Shown here: piece after piece, positions 1 to 8,475 of the stretch
Position numbering within the stretch: the stretch's first letter is position 1
Layout: every line of letters starts with the position of its first letter
Assembly: GCA_002491115.1 (NCBI GenBank)
Contig: DKVI01000117.1
Span: forward strand, 19,203 to 70,360
Direction of reading: 5' to 3'
DNA length: 51,158 bases
DNA from: Lachnospiraceae bacterium UBA7182
GTDB lineage: Bacteria > Bacillota > Clostridia > Lachnospirales > Lachnospiraceae
Made by a program: the position numbers and the translations under genes
Notes under the pieces: generated by a model
The model's input: only the letters and a program-made list of their open reading frames with translations
Database searches by the model: none
Told to the model about the DNA's origin: nothing

Positions 1-50
1 GTGCCGCAGCAGCCCGGGGAGGACAGTATTTCCGTGCCGCAGCAGCCCGG
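1..50 (+). repeat. Tandem 33-base repeat coding for a VPQQPG linker
   Basis: The 17 bases at 1-17 recur exactly at 34-50, a 33-base (11-codon) period giving VPQQPG followed by acidic or Ser residues. The first unit touches the window edge, so the array probably continues upstream. It looks like an extracellular stalk or linker repeat. Confidence 0.5.
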
Positions 51-3000
51 AGCAGATGGCGCGGAAGATGAAAACCCGGCGCCCGCGCCGTCAGGCGGGG
101 AGGATGCCGGGAATGAGAATCCTTTCCCCGGACTGCCTGCCAGGGAAGAGCCGGGAGACGATACAGGGGAGGCTCTCCCGGAATGGAATCTGGTGGTTCC
201 GGATCTGTTTACGGAGCAGGAGGAGGAGACACTTCCCCAGTGGGAAGAAAGCTTCGCCCTCTACGCCGCCCAGTCCCCTGCCGACTGGGATACGATGGTG
301 GACAGGACGCTGGAATGGATGAGGGGCGGGGATGACCGTGTGCTGGATGAGGCGTTTCTGAAGGGTGTGAGCAGCACCAATACCGACTGGTACGCGTTTT
401 CCATGGGGCGCCTGGGCATCGCGGACGATTATGAAGCTTTCCTGTCGGCGGCAGACGCCTATGTAACCCGGATGTACGCCGACGACCCGCGCTACGGCCT
501 TTCCAGAGATAAAGCCACCGAGTGGCACCGGCTGACCGTGGCGGTGCAGGCGGCGGGCGGTGATCCCACCTCCGTGGGCGGGCAGGACCTGATTGCCGAC
601 GGCGTCTATTCCTGTAAGATCGGCGCGCCCTGGACCCAGGGGATCAACGGCGCCATCTGGGCTTTGCTGGCGGTAGATACCGGCGGCTATGAGATTCCCC
701 CGGGGGCTTCGTATACCCGGGAGGGTCTGATTGCGTACCTGTTGGATAACCAGAAGCTCAAAGGCGGCTGGAACCTGGACGAAGGGGAGTTCGGCACCGC
801 GGACCTGGACATCACAGGCATGGCGGTCCAGTCCCTTGCGCCGTACTACGCGGGAAATAAAGACGTAAAGTCAGCCGTGGATAAGGCGCTCCGCATCCTG
901 CGTCAGCGGGTGGCGGACTCCAAAGACGGGGACCTGGGCGGCTGCAGCGAAGCCACGGCCCAGGCCGTCGTAGCGTTCTGCGCCATGGGGATCGATCCGA
1001 ATACGGTGGTCTCGGATACCGGCAAAAGCCTCATGGACGGCCTGGCAAAATACTATGTACCGTCCACGGGCGGCTTCGGGCATGACTCGAATCTGGAAGC
1101 CAACGGGCTTGCCACCGGCCAGGCGCTCTATGCCGTTGCCGCGTATAAACTATACCAACAGGGCGTCTCCTTATATGATTTCCGTGCGCCCTCCGATACC
1201 GCGCGGTACAGGGCGCTGGCGGATGACGGCAGAACCTATACGGCCAGGGCGGGAGAGGACGAAAGTCTTTTTATCGGAGAAGGGGTGAAGGAACTTACTT
1301 TCATAAGCCTGCCTCTGGGTAATTATGACGCGGCAGTCCTGACGGTGGAAAAAAGGGACGGACAGCAGACCGCGGAAGAAAAGAAAACATATTATACGTC
1401 CTACCGCCGCCAGGACGGGAGCATTCCTGTAGAGGGAATGGTTCCTGTGGAAGACGGAAGCGTAATTAAGATCGCGGTGACACGTCAGGACGGGACGCAG
1501 GAGACGTGGAATCTGACGGTAAAGGTCGGGGAGAACGCGGCGGTAAACGCGGTCATTGCCCAGATTGAAGAGCTGCCCCTGCCGGAAGACCTGGCCCTGT
1601 CGGACGCCCCTGCTGTGGAGGCGGCAAAGGCCGTTTATGACAGCCTGCTTCCCGAGGAACAGGAGCAGGTGACCAATAGAGAGAAGCTTTTATCTTTACT
1701 GGAACGCTTACAGGTGCTTGATAAGGAGGAACAGGAGAAGACAGAAGCCGCCAGGCGTGACCTGGAGCAGGCTGCCTTATCCCTTAAGGAGCCGGTGAAT
1801 GTGGCGGACGAGACGCTGATCCGCCAGTATCTGCAGGATCTGGAAGGCCTGGGAGAATGGGAACAGAAAGAGACCGTCAAGGGGATACTGGAAGATTTCC
1901 TTCAGAAGATCCTGGACAGAAAAGCGCTGGTTGACCGGTTAAACCAGGATATCTGGGACCAGATCGACCCCAGGAACATAAGCCAGAAGGACGAAGAGAC
2001 CGTTAAGTCCCTGTTTGATCGGTACAAATCTCTGTCATTACATAAGGAAGAAGAGGCGCTCCTTACGAACCTTGCCGACTTAAAAGACGCCCGGGGAATC
2101 GTGCATGCACTGGGAAATGGGATGATCCCCGCGAAAGTATTTAAAAACCTCATGTCCACCAAAGGCGTATTTACTTATGAGGGCGTCCTTTCGGACGGCA
2201 CGGGCTATACGCTAAGCTATGACGGAAGAAGCGTGGCGTCGGCGCAGGATGTGGACGCCCGGGTGTATGTAACGGAAGGCAAAGGCATGGTGTCGGGCGC
2301 GAAAGCCCAGGTGGAGTTTGCCCAGCCCGGCAGTTTAAACGGGCCTGCCACCCTGACTGTGAAAAGCGGTTTAAAGGACGGCAGTTACAAGCTGTACTGG
2401 CTGGACCCCGATGAGGTAAACATCAAAAGCGCGAAGACGGCGGAAGTGTCGGGAAACAGCATGACTCTTACCGCCTCCACAGGCGGGCGCTACTGGCTGT
2501 CCACAGGGACCGTCCGCCTGGACGGAAACAAAGCAGACGGAAGCGTGTCCAGAGCGTTTTTAGGAAGCAGCGGCAGTTCTTCTACGTCCAAAGCCACCAC
2601 AGCGCCTAAAACCACTGTCCGGTCCGGGAATACAGCGAATCCTTCCGCCCGGACAGAGTCGGGAAGCGCCCGGACAGGGAAGAAGAGCGCTTCCGCATCC
2701 GGAACCGGAAGCATATCAAAGACACAGACGGTCAAAGAGGCGGGCCTTATGTCCGAAGCCGAGTTAAAGGTCGTCAAAGGAAAAGATCGGAACCTGGCGT
2801 CCTCCGGGCGGCTTACGGATGCCGTCACTTACACGGTGACCATCCACGGACAGGATGTGGAGCATACGAAGGATTTCTACTGCACGCTTCTGGCGGACTG
2901 TGAACACAGCGGGGATATCACCGCGCTGGCGGAAGACCCGCTGATCTTAAGCATGGAACATATGGGTGTATTTCCCGGAAAGATGCTCTTTTCCCTGGAT

Positions 3001-3432
3001 ACGAACCTTACGGACGGGACGACGCTTTTATTCAGATATGACCCGGAAAAAAGGGAAGCGGCATATGTAAAGAAGCTGACCGTAAAAGACGGCCTGGTGG
3101 AATTTACCCTGGATACCGGCGGCGACTATTTTATCGCGAAGCGGGCGCTGGCAGGTTCTCTTAATGATCACACAGACCGCAGGCGGGGAAGCTTATCCGA
3201 CGGGGAGGATGCGCCGGGGCAGGAAGGGGGAGCCGCAGGCGGCATGGAACCGGTGAACGTATCAAACCTGTCAGCTTCGTCCGGGATGCAGACAGGGATG
3301 CCGCCGTTGGCCTGGTATCTCATGGGCCTTTTGACCTCGCTTCTTACCGCCGGCGCGGGAGCCGCGGGGGGCATCCTGTTCTATAAGAAAAAAATGAAAC
3401 TTCAATCGAGGTGGGAAAATGAAAAATTATAA
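1..3432 (+). CDS. Surface protein with prenyltransferase-like alpha/alpha barrel, 5' partial
   Basis: The reading frame is open at the window edge and has no signal peptide, so the true start lies upstream; residue numbers count from the first base. A Pro/Glu/Gly-rich linker (about 1-75) leads into an alpha/alpha-barrel region of the prenyltransferase/squalene-oxidase-repeat type (about 125-395), with repeated Gly-rich helix turns such as LKGGWNLDEGEFG and TGGFGHDSNLEANG. Then follow a beta-rich segment (400-520), a long charged helical segment (525-720), further beta domains, and a single C-terminal membrane helix (about 1100-1130) followed by KKK, which suggests surface anchoring. The barrel fold is shared with the cobalamin-binding N-terminal domain of intrinsic factor and transcobalamin. 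The next gene, overlapping by 14 bases, carries the matching DUF4430 domain, and ECF transporter genes follow. Ligand capture for that transporter is inferred; the domain classes are fairly secure. Confidence 0.5.
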   Translation: MPQQPGEDSISVPQQPGADGAEDENPAPAPSGGEDAGNENPFPGLPAREEPGDDTGEALPEWNLVVPDLFTEQEEETLPQWEESFALYAAQSPADWDTMVDRTLEWMRGGDDRVLDEAFLKGVSSTNTDWYAFSMGRLGIADDYEAFLSAADAYVTRMYADDPRYGLSRDKATEWHRLTVAVQAAGGDPTSVGGQDLIADGVYSCKIGAPWTQGINGAIWALLAVDTGGYEIPPGASYTREGLIAYLLDNQKLKGGWNLDEGEFGTADLDITGMAVQSLAPYYAGNKDVKSAVDKALRILRQRVADSKDGDLGGCSEATAQAVVAFCAMGIDPNTVVSDTGKSLMDGLAKYYVPSTGGFGHDSNLEANGLATGQALYAVAAYKLYQQGVSLYDFRAPSDTARYRALADDGRTYTARAGEDESLFIGEGVKELTFISLPLGNYDAAVLTVEKRDGQQTAEEKKTYYTSYRRQDGSIPVEGMVPVEDGSVIKIAVTRQDGTQETWNLTVKVGENAAVNAVIAQIEELPLPEDLALSDAPAVEAAKAVYDSLLPEEQEQVTNREKLLSLLERLQVLDKEEQEKTEAARRDLEQAALSLKEPVNVADETLIRQYLQDLEGLGEWEQKETVKGILEDFLQKILDRKALVDRLNQDIWDQIDPRNISQKDEETVKSLFDRYKSLSLHKEEEALLTNLADLKDARGIVHALGNGMIPAKVFKNLMSTKGVFTYEGVLSDGTGYTLSYDGRSVASAQDVDARVYVTEGKGMVSGAKAQVEFAQPGSLNGPATLTVKSGLKDGSYKLYWLDPDEVNIKSAKTAEVSGNSMTLTASTGGRYWLSTGTVRLDGNKADGSVSRAFLGSSGSSSTSKATTAPKTTVRSGNTANPSARTESGSARTGKKSASASGTGSISKTQTVKEAGLMSEAELKVVKGKDRNLASSGRLTDAVTYTVTIHGQDVEHTKDFYCTLLADCEHSGDITALAEDPLILSMEHMGVFPGKMLFSLDTNLTDGTTLLFRYDPEKREAAYVKKLTVKDGLVEFTLDTGGDYFIAKRALAGSLNDHTDRRRGSLSDGEDAPGQEGGAAGGMEPVNVSNLSASSGMQTGMPPLAWYLMGLLTSLLTAGAGAAGGILFYKKKMKLQSRWENEKL

Positions 3433-4288
3433 AAAAAATCATCTGATGCAGGCTGTATCCTTATTGCTGGCCTGCGCCATGGTGCTTACGGGCTGCCAGG
3501 CGGCGGCAGTAAAGGAAGAACAGGCGTCCAGGGAAGAACAGCCTGCGCAGGAAACACAAAAGGAACAGGCGCCGGAAGAAGAACCGGCGTACATAGACGC
3601 GGATTATATAGACGAGAATTACGGCGGCGGGGAAGAAGAAGATTTAAGTAAATACCGCTCAGGCGGCACAGGCGCGGGAAGTACGGCGCCCGATGTGCCT
3701 TTATCCGGCGGTGACGGAAGCCTTTCGGAGGAAGACGGCGCCCAGGACGGACAAAACAGCCAGAACGGGCAGAGCGGGGAAGGGGCCAGCGAGGAGAATT
3801 ATTACACGGACCCCATTCCTGAAGGAAAACCGGAACCGGTGGAACCCCAGGATGAGGACGTGAATGAAAACCGCCCCTTGACCTGTTCCCTCTTTGTGGA
3901 GTGTTCCACGATTCTGGACAATATGGGCGACCTGACAGAAGGGAAGGAAGATCTGGTTCCCTCCGACGGCGTGATCTACGGCCCCTGTGATGTGACGTTC
4001 TATGACGGCGAGTCCGTATACGACCTGCTCCTTCGGGAGATGCAGGACAACCGGATTCATATGGAGTCGGAGTTTACCCCCATGTACAACAGCGCCTACG
4101 TCCAGGGCATCAACAACCTCTACGAAAAGGACTGCGGCCGCTGGTCGGGCTGGATGTACAACGTAAACGGCTGGTACCCCAACTACGGATGCAGCCGCTA
4201 CCAGATTAAAGAGGGGGACGTCATCGAGTGGCGCTACACCTGTGACCTGGGCCGCGACCTGGGGCGCGACATGTCCGAGTATGAGTAG
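3419..4288 (+). CDS. DUF4430 lipoprotein, transcobalamin beta-domain-like
   Basis: 289 residues. The N-terminus is a lipoprotein signal with lipobox LTGC (Cys26), followed by an acidic, Gln/Gly-rich linker to about residue 145 that would hold the domain away from the membrane. Residues about 150-275 form a DUF4430 domain with the characteristic motifs SGWMYNVNGWYPNYG and IKEGDVIEWRYTCDLG. DUF4430 is the C-terminal beta domain of animal intrinsic factor and transcobalamin and also occurs in bacteria. The start overlaps the end of the barrel protein by 14 bases behind a GAGGTGGG ribosome site, and ecfT starts 15 bases downstream. I infer a lipid-anchored binding protein delivering a ligand to the ECF transporter, acting with the barrel protein. 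The family is clear; the ligand is not proven. Confidence 0.5.
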   Translation: MKNYKKNHLMQAVSLLLACAMVLTGCQAAAVKEEQASREEQPAQETQKEQAPEEEPAYIDADYIDENYGGGEEEDLSKYRSGGTGAGSTAPDVPLSGGDGSLSEEDGAQDGQNSQNGQSGEGASEENYYTDPIPEGKPEPVEPQDEDVNENRPLTCSLFVECSTILDNMGDLTEGKEDLVPSDGVIYGPCDVTFYDGESVYDLLLREMQDNRIHMESEFTPMYNSAYVQGINNLYEKDCGRWSGWMYNVNGWYPNYGCSRYQIKEGDVIEWRYTCDLGRDLGRDMSEYE

Positions 4289-4303
4289 GGGAAGGACCGG
4301 GCT

Positions 4304-5191
4304 ATGGGTCATTTCGCAGGTTACCATCCGTTTGTAAACCTTGTATATTTTGTGATCGTCATCGGGATCTCCATGTTTTTTATGCATCCGGTGTTTCTGG
4401 TATTGTCCCTCGGGGGCGGGATTGCCTATTCTTTTTATCTGAAAGGCGCAAAGACGGCGAAGGTATTCCTGCGGGGGATGATGCCGGTGTGCCTGCTGAT
4501 GGCGGCCATTAACCCCCTTTTTAACCATGAGGGGGCCACCATGCTTTTTTATCTGAAAAACGGCAATCCCATTACGCTGGAATCCATCGTCTACGGATGG
4601 GGGTCCGGGATGATGATGGCGGGGATCGTCTTATGGTTTTCGGTGTTTAACGAGGTGATGACTTCTGATAAGCTGATGTACTTATTCGGTAAGGCGCTGC
4701 CGGCCTTTTCCCTGATGCTTTCCATGTCCCTCCGCTTCGTCCCCCGCTTTACGGAGCAGATTAAGAAAGTGTCCCAGGCCCAGCAGTGCATCGGGAGAAA
4801 CATCACCAGCGGGACGGTTCCCGAACGCGCGGGGCATGGGATGAAGATCTTGTCCATCACCACCACCTGGGCTTTGGAAAACTCCGTGGAGACGGCGGAT
4901 TCCATGAAGTCCAGGGCCTATGGGCTTCGGGGGCGGACGAATTTTTCCATCTACCGGTTCGACAAAAGGGACCGGGGGCTTATGGCGCTTCTTTTGGGCA
5001 GTGCGGCGGTCCTTTTGTCCTGTATCAGAAGCCGGACTTTGTCGGTTCTGTATTTCCCGGTGTTTACCATGAATGTGACGTCGCCCGTGGCGGTGTTGTC
5101 TTATGTCCTGTATGGGCTTTTATGCGCCCTGCCGGTCATCTTGAATGTTTTGGAGGATATCAAATGGCGCTCTTTGAGATCAGGCATCTGA
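4304..5191 (+). CDS. ecfT: ECF transporter transmembrane subunit EcfT
   Basis: 295 residues with several hydrophobic helices in the N-terminal half and near the C-terminus. The cytoplasmic coupling region has the Ala-Arg-Gly-type motif of EcfT proteins, here SMKSRAYGLRGR (about 200-211), preceded by the helix SLRFVPRFTEQIKKVSQAQ that is also typical of the family. EcfT links the two ATPase domains to the substrate-binding S component in the membrane. The gene lies between the DUF4430 lipoprotein gene and the fused ATPase gene and overlaps the latter by 28 bases, which indicates translational coupling. Family assignment is confident. Confidence 0.5.
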   Translation: MGHFAGYHPFVNLVYFVIVIGISMFFMHPVFLVLSLGGGIAYSFYLKGAKTAKVFLRGMMPVCLLMAAINPLFNHEGATMLFYLKNGNPITLESIVYGWGSGMMMAGIVLWFSVFNEVMTSDKLMYLFGKALPAFSLMLSMSLRFVPRFTEQIKKVSQAQQCIGRNITSGTVPERAGHGMKILSITTTWALENSVETADSMKSRAYGLRGRTNFSIYRFDKRDRGLMALLLGSAAVLLSCIRSRTLSVLYFPVFTMNVTSPVAVLSYVLYGLLCALPVILNVLEDIKWRSLRSGI

Positions 5192-6984
5192 CGTTTTACT
5201 ACCCGGACAGCGAAGCTCCGGCTTTAAAAGACGTAAACCTTTCCGTGGAGGAAGGGGAGTTTCTGGTGGTCTGCGGCAAATCCGGCTGCGGCAAATCCAC
5301 GCTCCTTCGGCATTTCAAGACGGCCATGGCGCCCTACGGGAAGCGGGAGGGGGAGCTTATATTCGACGGAAGAAGGCTTACCGAAGTTTCCGTAAGGGAA
5401 CAGGGCGCGCGGATCGGGTATGTACTCCAGAGCCCGGATAACCAGATCGTCACGGACAAGGTCTGGCATGAACTGGCTTTCGGGCTGGAGAACCTGGGTT
5501 ATGAGACGGGGGTCATACGCCTCCGGGTGGCGGAGATGGCGAGCTTTTTCGGGATACAGACCTGGTTTATGAAGAAAGTGGACGAACTGTCAGGCGGACA
5601 GAAACAGTTGTTGAACCTGGCGGCGGTGATGGCCATGCAGCCGGACCTTCTGGTGCTGGATGAGCCGACTTCGCAGCTTGATCCTCTGGCGGCGGGGGAT
5701 TTCCTGGCGACCCTTCGGAAGATCAACGCGGAGCTGGGAACGACCATCGTGCTGATCGAACACCGGCTGGAGGAAGTGCTGGCCTGCGCGGACCAGGTGC
5801 TGGTGATGGAAGACGGCGCGGTTCTGGCGTCCGCTCCGCCCCGGGACCTGGCGGGCCTGATCCGGGGGAACGATATGTTCCGCGCCATGCCCGCGCCCAT
5901 GCGGATCTTCGACGCGCTGAAAGGGACGGGGAAATGCCCGGTGACGGTGCGGGAAGGAAGAGAGTGGCTGGGGGGACTGCGAAGGACGGGCGGTGCGGAT
6001 CCCGGAGAGGCTCTGACAGCGCCGTCCGCACCGGAAAAAAGCGCCCTGCCGGGCCGGTCAGGGCAGGCCGGGGGGAAAAGCGTCATGTCGGGCGGGGCAG
6101 ACCCGGCAGGGCAGACCGGCAGGAAATCGGCCGAAAAGCCCGTGATCGAGCTTCGTGATATCTGGTTTCGCTATGAAAAGGACCTGCCGGATGTGGTGCG
6201 GGATCTGAATATGCAGGTAAAAAAGGGGGAACTGTTCTGCCTGCTGGGCGGAAACGGCACCGGGAAGACCACCACCTTAAACCTGATCGGACGGATCAGA
6301 AAGCCTTACCGGGGGAAGATTCTGATAGAGGGCAGAGAGATCGGCAACTATAAAGAATCTGAGCTTTACGGCGCTCTTCTGGGAATCCTGCCCCAGAATC
6401 CTCAATGCCTGTTTGTGAAGGATACGGTGGAGGAAGATCTGTGGGAGATGGTGGGAAAGAAGCACGATACAGGACGGATGGATACGGTCATTGACCAGAC
6501 GGAGATCCGGCATCTTTTAAAATCCCACCCTTATGACCTGTCAGGCGGGGAACAGCAGCGGGCGGCGCTGGCGAAAGTACTTTTGCTGGACCCGGGGATT
6601 ATCCTTCTGGACGAGCCGACGAAAGGAATGGACGGTTTCTATAAACAGAAACTGGCCGGCATTTTAAAGGGGCTGACCCGGGAGGGAAGGACGATCCTGA
6701 TGGTTTCCCATGATATTGAGTTCTGCGCGGAGTTCGGGGATACCTGCGCCATGTTTTTCCACGGCAGTGTGGCGGCCAGCCGTCCGGCCAGGGAATTTTT
6801 CATGGGGAACAGCTTTTACACCACCGCCGCCAACCGCATGGCGCGCCGGTGGTATCCGGACGTGGTGACCGTGGGGGATGTGGTGCAGAGGTGGAAAGAC
6901 GCGGACGGGGCGCCGGGTTCGGCGGGCATGAATCCGGAGGCGGACAAGGAGTCGGGATCGGCGGACGGGAGGTACGGTGTATGA
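5164..6984 (+). CDS. ECF transporter ATPase, EcfA1-EcfA2 fusion
   Basis: 606 residues, starting at the ATG at 5164 inside the end of ecfT; the frame stays open further upstream, but only from this point does it read as an ABC domain (MALFEIRHLTFYYPD). Domain 1 has Walker A GKSGCGKST (about 38-46), signature LSGGQ (about 142), Walker B LLVLDEP and the H-loop His in IEHRLEE. A Gly/Ala/Pro-rich linker spans about 259-328. Domain 2 has Walker A GGNGTGKTT (about 362), LSGGEQQR (about 459), Walker B ILLDEP and H-loop SHD. Both sites look catalytically complete. Two separate EcfA proteins are commoner; here a single polypeptide supplies both ATPase halves. The stop overlaps the next start as ATGA. 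Confidence 0.5.
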   Translation: MALFEIRHLTFYYPDSEAPALKDVNLSVEEGEFLVVCGKSGCGKSTLLRHFKTAMAPYGKREGELIFDGRRLTEVSVREQGARIGYVLQSPDNQIVTDKVWHELAFGLENLGYETGVIRLRVAEMASFFGIQTWFMKKVDELSGGQKQLLNLAAVMAMQPDLLVLDEPTSQLDPLAAGDFLATLRKINAELGTTIVLIEHRLEEVLACADQVLVMEDGAVLASAPPRDLAGLIRGNDMFRAMPAPMRIFDALKGTGKCPVTVREGREWLGGLRRTGGADPGEALTAPSAPEKSALPGRSGQAGGKSVMSGGADPAGQTGRKSAEKPVIELRDIWFRYEKDLPDVVRDLNMQVKKGELFCLLGGNGTGKTTTLNLIGRIRKPYRGKILIEGREIGNYKESELYGALLGILPQNPQCLFVKDTVEEDLWEMVGKKHDTGRMDTVIDQTEIRHLLKSHPYDLSGGEQQRAALAKVLLLDPGIILLDEPTKGMDGFYKQKLAGILKGLTREGRTILMVSHDIEFCAEFGDTCAMFFHGSVAASRPAREFFMGNSFYTTAANRMARRWYPDVVTVGDVVQRWKDADGAPGSAGMNPEADKESGSADGRYGV

Positions 6985-8342
6985 CGGGGAAAGATTTTGC
7001 GGGGCAGCCTTCTGCGGGTAAGCGTTTCAGGCGCCTGGAAGCTTCCGACAGTTATCAGGCCCGGGGGATGGATACCCAGGCGATGATCCCGGTTCTTGCC
7101 ATGGGGGCGGAGCTTATTTCCATGCTGTGTTTTGGCTGGGTCAGCGTGCCGGAGCTTAAGTTTTCCCCCTACCCCATGACGGAGAAGCTCTGGAGACTGG
7201 AAAAGATGGCGGAGGGAATCGAGTGGAACTATCAGACGCCTCTGTCCATGACAGAAGCCGCCGGTGTGACTGCCGGTTTCCTGCGGGCAGGGATGGCAGC
7301 CGGTTTTCTTTTGGGCGTCTCTTTTATCATCTACGCGTACCGGAAGAAAATAAAAGCCGCCAATTTAGGACGCCTGGCTTTTTTATGGAACGCGTTCATG
7401 TGCCTGGCCGCTTTTGCCTGGGTGCTGGATACCAACATGGCCTTAAACCTGTGGGAAGGCCGGAACAATACGTTTAAAACCCTCACCGTCTACAGCCATG
7501 TGCAGCTGACGGCGGCGGCTTATGTGCAGATTGTGATCGCGTTATTTCTTCTGCCGTCCATCGGGACGCTTCTGGATACCCGGAAGGAATACGCGGCGGA
7601 ATACTACCAGGCGCGGGATCAGGCGGCGGACCGGGGGATCGGGAAGCGGACCATGCTTTCTGTCGTACTGATCCTGACTGCGATCCCGGCGGTGATCCTG
7701 TTCGGTATCTTTTTTCTCAATGACAGAAGCGATTATTTTATCTCTGTGTGTGTGGTGATTTTATCCATGATCCCGTTTTTCATGGTATTTGAGGACCGCA
7801 GGCCCCAGGCGCGGGAAGTGGTGGTGATCGCGGTGATGGCAGGCCTGGGTGTGGCGGGGCGGATGGCGTTTTTTATGCTGCCCCAGTTTAAGCCCATGGC
7901 GGCCATCGTCATTATCACGGGCGTCAGCCTGGGCGCGGAGGCAGGTTTCCTGTCCGGGGCGCTGGCAGGCTTTGTGTCCAATTTTTTCTTTGGACAGGGT
8001 CCCTGGACTCCCTGGCAGATGTTCGCTCTGGGGATCATCGGTTTTCTGTCGGGGCTTTTGTTCCGCAGAAAGCGGGGAAAGTGGAAATATTTCCGGCTGT
8101 GGCTCTGTATGTACGGGGGCGTATCGGTCCTAGTGATCTACGGGCTGATTATGGACACTCAGGGTATCCTTCTAAGCCTTGGCAGCGCAAACAAAGCGCT
8201 TATATTATCCGTCTATGTAAGCGGCTTCCCCATGAACCTGATCCACGGGACGGCGACGGTGATCTTCCTGGCGGTCCTTGGGGAACCGATGATGAAAAAG
8301 CTGGACCGGATCAAGAAAAAGTACGGGATTCTGGAGCCGTGA
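6981..8342 (+). CDS. ECF transporter S component with extra N-terminal membrane domain
   Basis: 453 residues from the ATG at 6981, which overlaps the ATPase stop as ATGA and follows GGGAGG. The C-terminal part (about 278-453) is a typical ECF S component, with hydrophobic helices and GVSLGAEAGFLSGALAGF plus NFFFGQGPWTPWQM, resembling the group placed near vitamin B12-type uptake genes. The first 220 residues form an additional membrane region of about four helices with an extracytoplasmic loop after the first. S components are normally near 180-220 residues, so this is about twice the usual size. The substrate is inferred from context to be a corrinoid; the sequence alone does not prove it. 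It is the last gene of the operon. Confidence 0.5.
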   Translation: MTGKDFAGQPSAGKRFRRLEASDSYQARGMDTQAMIPVLAMGAELISMLCFGWVSVPELKFSPYPMTEKLWRLEKMAEGIEWNYQTPLSMTEAAGVTAGFLRAGMAAGFLLGVSFIIYAYRKKIKAANLGRLAFLWNAFMCLAAFAWVLDTNMALNLWEGRNNTFKTLTVYSHVQLTAAAYVQIVIALFLLPSIGTLLDTRKEYAAEYYQARDQAADRGIGKRTMLSVVLILTAIPAVILFGIFFLNDRSDYFISVCVVILSMIPFFMVFEDRRPQAREVVVIAVMAGLGVAGRMAFFMLPQFKPMAAIVIITGVSLGAEAGFLSGALAGFVSNFFFGQGPWTPWQMFALGIIGFLSGLLFRRKRGKWKYFRLWLCMYGGVSVLVIYGLIMDTQGILLSLGSANKALILSVYVSGFPMNLIHGTATVIFLAVLGEPMMKKLDRIKKKYGILEP

Positions 8343-8375
8343 CCGTTTCTGATTGATACAATACGAAGTTTTTTG

Positions 8376-8404
8376 TTGTATTTATGCACAAACTGTCATA
8401 TACT
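8376..8404 (+). promoter_or_regulatory. Sigma-A type promoter for the DUF1266 gene
   Basis: TTGTAT (8376-8381), a 17-base spacer and TATACT (8399-8404), about 70 bases upstream of the start of the DUF1266 gene. It separates that gene from the ECF operon. Prediction by eye. Confidence 0.5.
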
Positions 8405-8475
8405 TATTGTAATAGTCTATCGTTTTCCCGGATGCGGGAAGGCGGAGGCTGCGAGAATGTGACAGGAGGATGACT

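Noticed and set aside
4786..5163. Upstream extension of the EcfA frame by 126 codons
   Set aside because: The extension overlaps ecfT in another frame, is His/Gly/Trp-rich shadow sequence, and the ABC domain begins exactly at the ATG at 5164.
8350..8384. Weak hairpin ATACAA/TTGTAT after the ECF operon
   Set aside because: Only six A/T-rich pairs, overlapping the -35 box of the next promoter; not convincing as a terminator.
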